From: Ziziphus jujuba
Lineage: Eukaryota > Streptophyta > Magnoliopsida > Rosales > Rhamnaceae
Assembly (NCBI RefSeq): GCF_031755915.1
Contig: NC_083389.1
Span: 1,852,001-1,916,000, forward strand
DNA: 64,000 bases
Direction of reading: 5' to 3'
The notes beneath the pieces are model-generated. The model did not search any database and was not told where the DNA came from. It saw only the letters and a program-made list of their open reading frames with translations. The translations under genes and the position numbers were made by a program. Below are positions 23,446 through 33,740 of this stretch, in pieces. Each line of letters starts with the position of its first letter. Within the stretch, counting starts at the first letter, position 1.

Positions 23446-23561
23446 ATGACAATTCTTACCACTTTACCCTCTATTTTTGTGCTTCTAGTGGGCTTAGTTT
23501 TTCCTGCAATTGCAATGGTTTCTTTATGTCTTCATGTTCCAAAAAAAAATAAAAAATTTAA
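23446..23561 (+). pseudogene. psaI: psaI, stop lost by indel
   Basis: PsaI is a small photosystem I membrane subunit of about 36 residues. The frame starts MTILTTLPSIFVLLVGLVFP and has the single membrane helix. Near HVPKKNKKF an indel in an A-run and loss of the stop let the frame run on to 23679, adding an unrelated tail. It is otherwise free of stops. Confidence 0.82.
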
Positions 23562-23985
23562 ATATGATGAGCCCAAATCTTATCTTTTTTTTTTTTTTTT
23601 TTTTAAGATTGATGTGAATCATAGCATAGTTATCTATTTATTAGAATATGGTATAATGTGTGGCTTCTTCCGAGCATAAGCTAGTGTGAATGTGTAAACA
23701 TGATATATGAGTAACTGAATTAGAGCTATTTTCAAATGGATCGATATCAGGATGAATTTTGGAAAAGTAAAGTCGATATATGTATGTGGATATCTACAAG
23801 ATAACATATGAAAGGGATGTTCGTATTTTAGTTTAGATCTAGGCAATTTGATGAATTACTCCTAAAAGTTTACATCATAACAGTGCTAGTTAATGAAAGT
23901 AACTTCGGAAACAAAAAAAATGAAAGTAAATTTTTTTTTTGGTTATTCCCCAATTCCAATAAAATGCAACTAGATCTAGTATAGT
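23562..23985. other. psaI-ycf4 plastid spacer
   Basis: Spacer with a T-run near 23587-23604. No gene seen. Confidence 0.65.
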
Positions 23986-24538
23986 ATGAGTTGGCGATCA
24001 AACCGTATATGGATAGAACTTATAGTGGGGTCTCAAAAAATGAGTAATTTCTACTCGGGCTTTATCCTTTTTTTAGGTTCATTAGGATTTTTATTGGTTG
24101 CAACTTCGAGTTATTTTAGTAGGCATTTTATATCTTTAGTTCCCTCTCAGTAAATAATTTTTTCCCATAAGGGATCGTGATGTCTCTTTATGGAGTCACA
24201 GGTCTTTTTATTAGTTCCTATTTGTGGTGCATAATTTCATGGAATGTAGGTAGTGGTTATGATTGATTCGATATAAAAGAAGGAATAGTGTGTATTTTTC
24301 GTTGGGGATTTCTTGGAAAAAATTACAGCATCTTCCTTCGATTCCTTATGAAAGACATTCAGTCCATTGGAATAGAAGTTAAAGAGGGTATTTATGCTTG
24401 TCGTGCCCTTTACATGGAAATCGAAGGCTAAGGGTCCATTCCCTTGACTCGTACTAATGAGAATTTGACTCTACCAAAAATTAAGCAAAAGCTGCCAAAT
24501 TGGCCTATTTCTTGGGTGTACCAATTGAAGTATTCTGA
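23986..24538 (+). pseudogene. ycf4: ycf4 pseudogene (photosystem I assembly)
   Basis: Ycf4 helps assemble photosystem I and normally has about 184 codons. The start ATGAGTTGGCGATCA is at 23986 and the end VPIEVF-TGA at 24538. The membrane region ([15 protein letters not shown]) and the RWGFLGK-like and [20 protein letters not shown] segments are readable in pieces. A TAA at the FPSQ region and several indels break the frame. Confidence 0.88.
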
Positions 24539-24937
24539 AACAAGAACCGAAGAATCACAGCTTTCTTAGCAAGAGGGAAAAAACGAAAACTCAAGAATCC
24601 TCTTTTTTATATAGCACAACTTAACTGAAGTTTCTTCAGAACGCTCATTCGAGCTAAACGCAAATGAATAAGGAATAGTCATAAAACGAAATTGCTTTTT
24701 TTTTTTTTGGTTTAGAATTTGAAGTGCAATATTGTTTATTGTACTTCAGTATTGTTTTTCTATATTCTTTCTAAATTCAAGGACTAACCACTGTACTGAA
24801 TCACAAAGAAAAAATAGGAAATAGATTCATGGGCTCTATAACTTCTAATGTAATAGAACCAATGCTTGATAGAAATAGAAATAGCAGTATTGAGTCGACA
24901 AATGAGGTGAGTTCATTTAAAAATTCCCAGATTAAAA
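24539..24937. other. ycf4-cemA plastid spacer
   Basis: Ordinary plastid spacer. A short open frame from 24829 runs in another frame over the cemA start and looks incidental. Confidence 0.65.
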
Positions 24938-25627
24938 ATGGCAAAAAAGAAAGCATTAATTTCCCTTATATATCTTTCATTTATAGTATTTTTGCCTTGG
25001 TGGATCTCTCTCTGATTTAATAAAAGTATGGAATCTTAGGTTACTAATTGGTGGCATACTAAACACTTCGAAATTTGTTTGAGTGGTATTCAAGAAAATA
25101 GTATTCTAAAAAACATTCGTAGAATTAGAAGAACTCTCCCTCTTGGATGAAATGATAAAGGAATACCCGGAAACACATTTACCAAAGCCTCACCATGGAA
25201 TCTACAAAGAAACGATCCAATTGATCAAAATGCACAATGAGAATCGTATGGATACATTTTTCATTTCTCAACAAAATATAATCTCTTTCATTAGTCCAAG
25301 CAGTTATTCTATTATAGGAAATGATGAACTTGTTATTCTTAACTCTTGGGTTCAAGAATTCCTATATAACTTAAGTGACACAATACATGGGTTTTTTATT
25401 CTTTTATTAACTGATTTATGTATAGGATTCCATTTGCCACATGGTTGGGAACTAATGATTGGCTCTATCTACAAAGATTTTGGATTTGCTCATAATGATC
25501 AAATTATATCAGGTATTGTCTCTACTTTTCAAGTAATTTTAGATACCATTTTAAATATTGGATCTTTTGTTACTTAAATCGTGTATCTTCGTCACTTCTA
25601 GTTATTTATCATTCAATGAATGACTGA
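24938..25627 (+). pseudogene. cemA: cemA pseudogene (envelope membrane protein)
   Basis: CemA is an inner-envelope membrane protein linked to proton and inorganic carbon handling, about 229 codons. Start ATGGCAAAAAAGAAAGC at 24938 and stop at 25625-25627 give the family length. The middle part is open at 25143-25577 and keeps [38 protein letters not shown] and [20 protein letters not shown]. The first part and the end ([20 protein letters not shown]) are in other frames, so at least two indels have occurred. Substitutions also affect membrane segments. Confidence 0.88.
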
Positions 25628-25834
25628 AAAATGATAGATCGATTCAATTATAATGCTTGTTACTCTGTACATAAGCAACCCATTCAAAATTGTACTTATT
25701 CTTTCAACCCATATAGGGGCTTCCTTTAATGTTTCAGTAAAATTATTTCAGTAAATAGCAAATCATAGATAGGGAACTGTACTAGTGACTTATCTAATTT
25801 TATTGTAGAAATTTTCGGGATCAATGATTGAACC

Positions 25835-26799
25835 ATGCCAACTAGAAATGCCTTTTCTTTGATAAAGGAAGCCATTACTTGATCTATTTCCGTCTTGCTC
25901 ATGATATATATAATAACTTGGGCACCCATTTCAAATGCATATCCCATTTTTGCATAGGAGGTTTATGAAAATCCACTAGAAGTGACTGGCCATATTGTAT
26001 GTGCCAATTTCTATTTAGCCAATAAGCCCATGGATATCAAGGTTCCACAAGCGGTACTTCCTAATATTGTATTCAAAGTAGTTGTTTGAATTCCTTATGA
26101 TTTTCAACTAAAACAAGTTCTTGCTAATGGTAAAAAAGGATCTTTGAACATAGGGGCTGTTCTTATTTTACCTGAAGGGTTTGAATTTGCCCCTCCCAAT
26201 CATATTTTGCCCGAGATTAAAGAAAAGATAGGCAGTATATCTTTTCAGAGCAATCGTCCCACTAAAAAAAAAATATTCTTATGATAGGTCTTGTTCCTGG
26301 TTGGAAATATAGTGAAGTCACCTTTCCTATTCTTTGTCTGGACCCCGCTACTAAGAAAGATGTGCACTTTTTAAAATATCCCATATACGTAGGCAGCAAC
26401 AGGGTATGGGGTTAGATTTATCCTGACGGAAGCAAGAGTAACAATAATGTTTATAATGCTACAATGTCGAGTATAGTGAGTAAAATCATATGAACAGAAA
26501 AAGGGGGATACGAAATCACCATAGTGGATGCATCGGATGGATGTCAAATGGTTGATATTATCCCTCCAAGACCATAACTTCTTGTTTCAGAGGGAGAATC
26601 CATCAAACTTGATCAACCAGTAATGAACAATCCTAATGTGGATGGATTTGGTCAGGGGGATAGGGAAATAGTACTTCAAGATCCATTACATGTCCAAGGA
26701 CTTTTGCTCTTCTTGGCATTTGTTATTTTGGCATAAATATTTTTGGTTCTTAAAAATAAACAGTTTAAGAAGGTTCAATTTTCTGAAATGAATTTCTAG
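25835..26799 (+). pseudogene. petA: petA pseudogene (cytochrome f)
   Basis: PetA is cytochrome f of the b6f complex, normally about 320 codons, and this copy is near full length (start ATGCCAACTAGAAATGCC, stop TAG at 26797-26799). It is broken by TGA and TAG codons and indels. The covalent haem site CANCH is changed to CANFY near 26000. The C-terminal membrane anchor region ([14 protein letters not shown]) and the end FSEMNF are readable. Confidence 0.9.
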
Positions 26800-27007
26800 A
26801 TCCGAAGATTTATCCACACCAAGCTCTAAAAAGAATCCAACTTTTGTCGCCAATCATGTTATGTAATATGTATACTGTGAAGAAAACTATTTGAGTTTAC
26901 TCCCCTCTTCTTTATTTCTTTGTTTTTTCAATCCAAATTGAAGTGGTATGATTATGTGAATATTGTTAGATTTCAATGTCATAGAATGAAACAATAATAT
27001 TTAGAAA
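26800..27007. other. petA downstream spacer up to the rpoB junction
   Basis: This continues the petA-psbJ spacer. No psbJ is reached. Homology to rpoB begins at about 27008 on the other strand. Confidence 0.65.
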
Positions 27008-27757
27008 AAGAATTTCTTTTGTAACTCCTTACATAAGGATTTAGAAAATATCGGATCTCCGCTTACACAAGCAAATTGTTCATAAAATTCCAAAATGGCA
27101 TTTTATTTTAACTTAATTTTTTTTCTCCTTATCATTCTAGAAAGATAAGAAAATTTCAAGGTAACAAACATTCTCTAGAATTTCTCTTAGACCAAACCCA
27201 TAGTTGGTGATAGAACTAGAATAGATATTTTTTGTTTCCTAATCACACGGCCCATATCCTTGCTTTTCTATCAATCTCTAATTCTAATCTTCCTCCCCAA
27301 TCTAATATTATGGTGCCGGTATAGACCGAAATTCCGTTATGGTCCAATTCTGGCTGGCATTAGATACGGGGATTTGCAATACCTGATTGATCACAATTCT
27401 GTATATGCCATTTACTCTAGAAGTTCCTAAGGAATTCATCAGAGGAGTGTTGGCAATAAAAATTGTTTGTTCTTGCATATCCATCCTAGTTTTCCAAATT
27501 GATCTCGCGAACACATATAATTAAGAAGAATAGGTGAGTGATTCGTATACTGCATCCCTTTCTTTTATCAACGGTTCTACCAATTGATATGTTTCCACAA
27601 ATAATTGAAGTTCAATTTCTTGATCTATATCTTCAATTTTTGGAAATTTGTAAAATTCTTCTGCTAAGCCCCGATCAATGAATCTATAAAACACTTCAAA
27701 TTGTATCTTATTAAATCCATGTATTGTAGACATTTCCTCAGTTCCATCCCTAAGCAT
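27008..27757 (-). pseudogene. rpoB: rpoB 5' fragment (plastid RNA polymerase beta)
   Basis: The start is at 27757 ([20 protein letters not shown]). About the first 250 of roughly 1,070 codons are present. The first piece stays open to YESLTYSS. The next is frameshifted ([33 protein letters not shown]). Further left, EILENVCYLEIF and [21 protein letters not shown] can be read across stops. The gene ends at the junction at about 27008. Confidence 0.88.
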
Positions 27758-28793
27758 TTTTTTATTTCTCATTTATAGGGAAAAAAATCCCATTATTTGC
27801 TCAATCTTCATCAAATCATGTGGATCAATATAGCAATGATGGAATTGATATTCTATTTATTGAATCACATGAAATTTGACCTAACTCCATATAATATATG
27901 GAATATATGAAATACATGTGAAGGAGGGATAACGAGAATTTGATACTCAAATTGTAATTTGCAACAGATACAAATGAATGGAGTTTTGTCTAGAATATCA
28001 AAACAATTTGTATAGAATACCAAACCAAAAGGTGATCCAATTTCTACCATTATTATGATATTCCGTATTCCAATCCGATTGGATACCATAAATGTATTCA
28101 GGATTTTCTTTTTCCTAGCACTTAACTTTTTCGTGGGTTCAATTGTTCAAAAAAGAATACGTAGAGAAGAGAGAGATTTTTACCTTTTTTTTTTTTTTTA
28201 AGTCAAATTCGTAGAATAGGATTGAAATGTGTAAAAAAGCTGATATTTATTAAACATGTGCAAATATAAATAGAGCTATCTATCTGCACTTTCCTTCTTT
28301 TTTTTATTATCTTGTTTTGTTAGGGACAGAAAGAACCTGTCATCCTCTATCAAAATTTTGACTTTTAATATTCAATCTATTCGCTGAAAAATTGTAAAAG
28401 TTGAATCAAAGTATGATAATTTGCTCAAAATTTTCTAAAATTACCTTCCCTATAGGTATCATATACATATAAGATACCCGATTTATCTGTTTAAAAAATT
28501 TATGTTATGGGGTTTACATATACCCCTAATTGCTGTTATAATTGAAATTGACAAGCCTACTTTTCTTTTAGTGGAAAAAAAAGGATTAGTTATGTATCAA
28601 TTTGGATTTTCTCATATTATTAGGGAAATAAAATTTTCGATTCAAATTCAAGAACTGTTCATGAATTCATGGTCAATAGTTAACAGTTCAAATTTGTCTT
28701 GAATTTTTACTTTTGTGATTGAAAATCCACATCCACATTTGGTTTTTCACTAAAAAAGGGAAGGGAATTTTTTCATATATTTTGTATCACTTT
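27758..28793. other. rpoB-trnC plastid spacer
   Basis: The normal spacer upstream of rpoB, AT-rich with a T-run near 28186. The small frame at 28502-28702 has no known counterpart. Confidence 0.7.
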
Positions 28794-28864
28794 GGCGGCA
28801 TGGCTGAGTGGTAAGGCAGGGGACTGCAAATCCTTTTTCCCCAATTTAAATACGGGTGTCGCTT
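28794..28864 (+). tRNA. trnC-GCA: trnC-GCA (NUPT copy)
   Basis: It begins GGCGGCATGGCTGAGTGGTA, has anticodon GCA in the loop CTGCAAA, and ends GTGTCGCT. The T arm carries transitions (CAATTTAAATACGGG) and the 3' acceptor end is altered, so it is likely defective. Confidence 0.85.
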
Positions 28865-29890
28865 GATCAACAAAAGGATCGAAATACCTTATTTTGGTTT
28901 GCTGATGAAACTTACCCATTTTTTTCCAACCGAAGCAAGCAGAAGAAAAGGACTCTTGATACTTGCTTGATTCTAAGCATCCGGAGGTTTTCTTTTGTTC
29001 TTTAAAATGCTGTAAATACTTACATCTACGGTTTAAGGAAAGATTACAATATTGAAAAAGAACTTGTAAATCTTGATATGATAGCCCTTCCGCTACTAAT
29101 GCAATGTCTATTGACTGGGTCTTGAATTAGATTGGATAGCGAGACGGTGGATCCAATGAAATTATTAGTTGCGAAAAGGGCGGAAGATACTTTGTATACA
29201 TACTCATGAAAGTCTTTGAGTACTCCGGGATTCTTTCAATATTAATTAGAATGAATGGATAATTGGCTTTGACTTATTTATATATGTATTTATTATATAT
29301 TTTTATTTGAATATATTATGTATTTGTTTATGTATTTTTTTCAATATATAAAGAATATGTAAATATTTTTCCATATTTTACTTATATTGAACTTATAATT
29401 TCTATTTAAAATACAAAAAGAAATTCTTACTTTAATCTCTAATATTTTTACTTTAATCTTTAATCAAGAACGTGTAATAAGACGTCTTCGATTGTTTCAT
29501 AGAGCCAATCGGAGACGTAGATCAAATGGGAAAGCTGGGAAAGAAAGAAATGAGGGTATGCGATAGATAGTGATCTATATTTAATAAAAAATAAGATGAA
29601 GGGCACCAAAAGAAAGAATAGGTTTTATTATTACCACATGTTAGTAACAACCTTTTGCTACTTCAGTCAAAAGGTTGTCTTGCGTATTTTGCTGGTGCTT
29701 AATGTTTTCCAATTATACCAGAAATCTTATAATTATAAGAACGCGTTATAATTGGATTTATTGGATTGTTTTATCAACATTGTTAGGTCATAACCCCCCC
29801 TTTGACTCTGCACCAGTGATTTTTTTATTATTAGTGAACAATAATTGAATAATTCCTTCATTTTTTTTAGAGACGGAGAACATCATTCAC
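28865..29890. other. trnC-petN plastid spacer
   Basis: No gene. An 11-bp inverted repeat (29647-29657 with 29668-29678, ACAACCTTTTG and CAAAAGGTTGT) could form a stem-loop upstream of petN. Confidence 0.7.
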
Positions 29891-29980
29891 ATGGATACAG
29901 TAAGAATCGCTTGGGCTGCTGTAATGATAGCATTTACATTTTCCCTTTCACTTGTAGTATGAGGTAGAAGTGGACTCTAA
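29891..29980 (+). pseudogene. petN: petN with premature TGA
   Basis: PetN is a 29-residue subunit of the cytochrome b6f complex. All 30 codons align, from ATGGATACAGTAAGAATC to CTCTAA. The tryptophan codon of the VVWGRSG motif has become TGA (TGG to TGA), and there are some missense changes such as L to V and V to I. The stop truncates the C-terminal residues. Confidence 0.88.
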
Positions 29981-30614
29981 AAGTACTACTAATTGAATTT
30001 AAGAACCAAACTGTATCAATTTTGACCTACAAAGCCTTTTTTTATTTTAATTTCACTATTTAAATTAAAATTCCATTTTCAAATGGAAATAAAAAACATC
30101 TTCATTTCGAAACGGTGTTTAATTCTAGTGGAGTAATGGATTCTATGAATAATATATGAACTCTTTCAATCAAACAAATATTGCAATTATTCCCATGTTT
30201 GTATTTTGAAAGGAATACAAATGGTAGGACATTGTCTTTCGATTACTTGCAATTATTGATTGGAATCAACACAAATTAAATAGAACTAGACGAAGAAATA
30301 GAATTGGGACACGACACTATGTAATTTATATATGGAATTGATATCTATATATATGAAGATAATAATGTAGATTGATATATTAAATTAACCTGTATCTTCA
30401 GACAATGAACTTTATACAGTACAATGACAATACTAGATAGTATGGTAGAAAGAAAAATATGAATCTTTCTTTCTACCATACTATCGTCTCTCATAGAATA
30501 CTGTTGATTCTATTTTGTTCATTTCATTAATTTAATAGCAAAATTGGAACCTTTTTCATTTTATTTCTTTTCTTCAATCATTGATAAGAACTAAAAAGTC
30601 AAGTTTAATTCAAA
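29981..30614. other. petN-psbM plastid spacer
   Basis: AT-rich spacer with a 20-bp hairpin listed separately. No gene seen. Confidence 0.7.
30436..30485. repeat. Perfect 20-bp hairpin between petN and psbM
   Basis: GATAGTATGGTAGAAAGAAA at 30436-30455 is the exact reverse complement of 30466-30485, with a 10-nt loop. In plastids such structures lie at transcript 3' ends and stabilise mRNA, which fits convergent petN and psbM. It survives unmutated in both arms. Confidence 0.82.
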
Positions 30615-30719
30615 TTAATCGCTCTGACTTACTGTTTTTACATATATTATAAGTAAAAAAGCAATAGGACCTAGAATGAATAGGGCAGCAGCAATAAATG
30701 CAATAATATTTACTTCCAT
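30615..30719 (-). CDS. psbM: psbM (NUPT copy, frame intact)
   Basis: PsbM is a small photosystem II subunit at the dimer interface. The minus strand encodes 34 residues, the full family length, as [20 protein letters not shown] and then the rest of the single membrane helix, ending KTVSQSD with TAA. Compared with the usual plastid protein it has several substitutions (LAFIATA to [10 protein letters not shown] to LGP, QND to QSD). There is no stop or indel. Its size makes survival by chance plausible, so I do not infer expression. Confidence 0.85.
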   Translation of the reverse strand: MEVNIIAFIAAALFILGPIAFLLIIYVKTVSQSD

Positions 30720-31252
30720 AATTTCATCGTTTGATTTTTCTTTAATTGGCAATAACTGGGATTTAATCCCATAGAGATGATAAATCCTTCGTCTGTAAAT
30801 TCAATGATATGAATTACGTCTCGATGTAATCGAATTGGATCAATATCATGAATAACAATATCAGGGCTATCATATTGATTCATCATCAAGAATTGAATAG
30901 CATAACATAGGAAGATCTTTTATCCATACTGACTTTGAAGGTTGATTCCTAATCCAATAAAAATTCCTTTAAATTAATTTAAATTTCAAATTTAAATTTT
31001 GATTTATCATGCCTTTCCATTCTTTTTTTCCATAACTTACCGCCTTCCTTGTACAATCATCTGATGAAGTATCATCTAAGTGCCTTTACACTGACCTTAT
31101 TGTTGATTTTAACCAAACCCAAACAAACAATCAAAATGAAAAAAAAAGAGGGATCCAGTTGGGAATGAAATTCGGTTATTTGTACTCCCTTTCATAGAAA
31201 AATGGAGAGACAAATTGGTGTATTTTTGTTATTTTATTGGATTTGGATCCAT
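30720..31252. other. psbM-trnD plastid spacer
   Basis: No gene seen. Confidence 0.65.
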
Positions 31253-31326
31253 CGGGACTGATGGAGCTCGAATCCGCAACTTCCGCCTTGACAGGGCAGT
31301 GCCTTAACCAATTGAACTACAATCCC
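31253..31326 (-). tRNA. trnD-GUC: trnD-GUC (NUPT copy)
   Basis: The full 74 nt are present, starting GGGATTGTAGTTCAATTGGT with anticodon GTC (CTGTCAA). Transitions in the D arm (TTAAGGCACTGCC) and T arm (GGATTCGAGCTCC) are consistent with decay. Confidence 0.85.
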
Positions 31327-31612
31327 AGGAAAATAACATAATAAAATAAATTGTACAGTATACATATTCTTAATGATTTCATTCAAACCCTTTCGATTTA
31401 GATTTTCGATTAGAATTGTACAGTATACCTATTCTATCCATATGGATATATGCTTGAGCAAAAGCGGCGTCGATTACTAATAATCTTTTCGTTATTGCCA
31501 AATCAATTGGATAATCAATCTTTCAATGAAAAAGTTCAGTTTTCTTTATTTTACTCTTGTCCTTAGCTTTTACATTTACCGATCCTGATATGAATCTAGA
31601 TCATTAGAAAAA
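31327..31612. other. trnD-trnY spacer, part before the copia solo LTR
   Basis: A plastid spacer cut by the solo LTR at 31613. Confidence 0.65.
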
Positions 31613-32647
31613 TGTTGGTGTGAGAAGGTTATGACCAAGAGCAAGCTAGCTTGAAGTGTTAGCAACAAGTAGGCTTTTGGTGATGCTCTTGGGAATGGTT
31701 GTGTGTGAGTTGTGTTTTTAGGTTTTAGTTATGGTGTTTTCTGGTTTTTAGGGTTCCTAGAGTGTTCTAAGGTGTTGAAGAAGAGATGAGAAGAAGGGGA
31801 CCATGTTGGTTTTTGAAAACGAGGCTTAGATGTATAGCTATCTCATTCATTTAACAATATAAGCTTAAAATTACAACTAGTTCACACATGCCAAGCATGT
31901 GAGCTTACAAAATGAGTAAAGTATTTGAAATTTAAAAAGTAAAATGGTCAAAACCTAATTTTCATACACAAAAGAGGTAAAAACTAGCTGCAACATGTCT
32001 ATTCCAAATATAGTAAAAAGTGGCACATGGTTTGAACTAAGTTCCTATTGTTTAACTAGTTTGGGTAAACAACCAAACTAGCTTCACCTACTTAGTTCCC
32101 CTTTCTATCTGCTTATGAAACTTGGTTTGAAGCATCCTGGATCATCAATAAATATTGTTACAAGATCTAGGAAAGTTCTGGAACTGGATCATGGGCCAAA
32201 CAGCTCCGAAACTCCATCATCTCCATACTGGGCCCATCAGATACAGCAATCTGTTTGGAATAGAAAATGAACTTTCCCATGTCATTTTGACCTGAAATTT
32301 GAACCGTAGTATTCTATATATGTCTGTAGACATCCCTCAACATTTCAGACCAAAAATCCTTTTGTAACCTGAGGTATAAGATAAACAGTGGACCTATATT
32401 GCTGGAAATTATGAATCCGGCACCATAGGCATTTCAACCATAATGTTCCTACTCTTTTATGCATAGTTTTGCCTATGCTTGTGGATACATAACTTAGGCA
32501 CAAAACATTATCAAAATATACCTTGCATCAATTAAAAACAAACAAAAAATATAAACTCATAAAAGGAAAGGAGGTGATACCAAGGTGTGCATGCTAGCTG
32601 GTGGCATGCACCATCAAGTGGCAAAATTGCCACACTTCAACGAAAAA
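31608..32647. mobile_element. Copia II-family solo LTR (31613-32642) with target duplication
   Basis: The 1,030-bp sequence begins TGTTGGTGTGAGAAGG and ends CACACTTCAACG. It matches the LTR of copia II (48997-50035) along its length, with the terminal A changed to G. AAAAA flanks both sides (31608-31612 and 32643-32647), a plausible but low-complexity 5-bp target duplication. No internal element sequence remains, so it is probably the product of recombination between two LTRs after insertion into the trnD-trnY spacer. A new copia insertion into plastid DNA implies nuclear residence. Confidence 0.88.
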
Positions 32648-32789
32648 AAGAATTTGTAGGGAAAAAAAGTTAAATAGAGTAACTAAATAATGGTAGAGAT
32701 ATATAAAAAAAATTTACTTTTTTCCTATTGGGATCGACCATTTCGGGAAAATAACAAATGGATTATATCATGGCAAATCAGTGATTTAT

Positions 32790-32873
32790 TAGGTTGAGCT
32801 AGATTTGAACCAGCGTAGGCATATTGCCAATGAATTTACAGTCCATCCCCATTAACCGCTCGGGCATCAACCC
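32790..32873 (-). tRNA. trnY-GUA: trnY-GUA (NUPT copy)
   Basis: The full 84 nt are present, starting GGGTTGATGCCCGAGCGGTT, with anticodon GTA in CTGTAAA. Five or more transitions relative to the plastid form include TAGCTCAACC at the 3' acceptor side, so pairing is weakened. Confidence 0.85.
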
Positions 32874-32937
32874 ATGACAAGAAGAAGCAATTTCATGCTT
32901 ATTGATAATCCATGATCAACTTCCTTTCATAAAACCC

Positions 32938-33010
32938 TACCCCCAGGGGAAATCGAATCCCTGTTGCCTCTTTGAAAGAGAAATGTCCTGAACCACTAGA
33001 TGATGGGGGC
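32938..33010 (-). tRNA. trnE-UUC: trnE-UUC (NUPT copy)
   Basis: The full 73 nt are present, starting GCCCCCATCATCTAGTGGTT with anticodon TTC (CTTTCAA) and ending GGGGGTA. Several changes lie in the D-arm and anticodon-stem regions. In plastids this tRNA also feeds tetrapyrrole synthesis. Confidence 0.85.
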
Positions 33011-33668
33011 ATACTTGCCCGACCTCCATCATACTATGCTCATAGTATGAATAGTTTTTTAAAATTGTCAATATACAATATAATGGAATGAGAATGGTAT
33101 GACTCAATACAAAGGATAGCACTTTTCGGTGAGCAATTGGTCTGCCAAAAAGGGGAATTAAACCCCATTCTTACGCTTTCATTCATCGATTCAATCATTG
33201 TTAAGATCAGGCTGGCATACTTCTTCCTCACACTAAGATAGGAAATTCAAATAAAAAAAACGATAAGTTATTGAAGTTTTTTCTCTAAATTTTTTCCGTT
33301 CAGAGCACAAGCCGAATTTCTTCATCAACGATTGCTTTGATGAAATATTTCGGGGCTATGTTGAATTGGTAGGTACATGTATCAATCAATTGAATTTCGT
33401 TACAATGGAAAATAATGGAAAGAAATTAGGGTTGGCCGGTCTAAAAACAATTCATTGCATTGATATTTATCAACTACAATATCAATAAACCTTTTTTTAC
33501 CTACACTTACTAGTATATTCATTACTCACTCGGTAAATCAAATTGAGCATTCCTAAATGACCCACTATGCATCTAAGATATATCCATCACATAGATTATA
33601 GCCTATAAACTTATAAGATATACTTACTCATAGTAACTACCGGTTTATTCAAGAGTTGAAGTAAACGG
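33011..33668. other. trnE-trnT plastid spacer
   Basis: No gene seen. Short minus-strand frames near 32937-33231 overlap trnE and are incidental. Confidence 0.65.
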
Positions 33669-33740
33669 GCCATTTTAACTCAGTGGTAGAGTAACGCCAT
33701 GATAAGGCGTAAGTCATCGGTTCAAATCTGATAAGGGGCT
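33669..33740 (+). pseudogene. trnT-GGU: trnT-GGU with altered anticodon
   Basis: The 72-nt gene runs from GCCATTTTAACTCAGTGGTAG to AAGGGGCT. The anticodon loop reads CATGATAA, so GGT has become GAT by G to A. The acceptor has C to A at position 4. A GAT anticodon would read isoleucine codons in principle. In this dead context it is treated as damage. Confidence 0.85.

Larger units (their letters stand above)
19524..27007 (+). other. NUPT block P3: plastid LSC segment, rbcL to petA
   Basis: rbcL 3' end, accD, psaI, ycf4, cemA and petA are all on the plus strand in standard order with usual spacing. The left end joins ycf2 and the right end joins rpoB, with no transposon at either junction. 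Confidence 0.9.

Noticed and set aside
24829..25020. An upstream start for cemA at 24829
   Set aside because: That frame differs from the cemA frame. The conserved start ATGGCAAAAAAGAAAGC at 24938 gives the family length.
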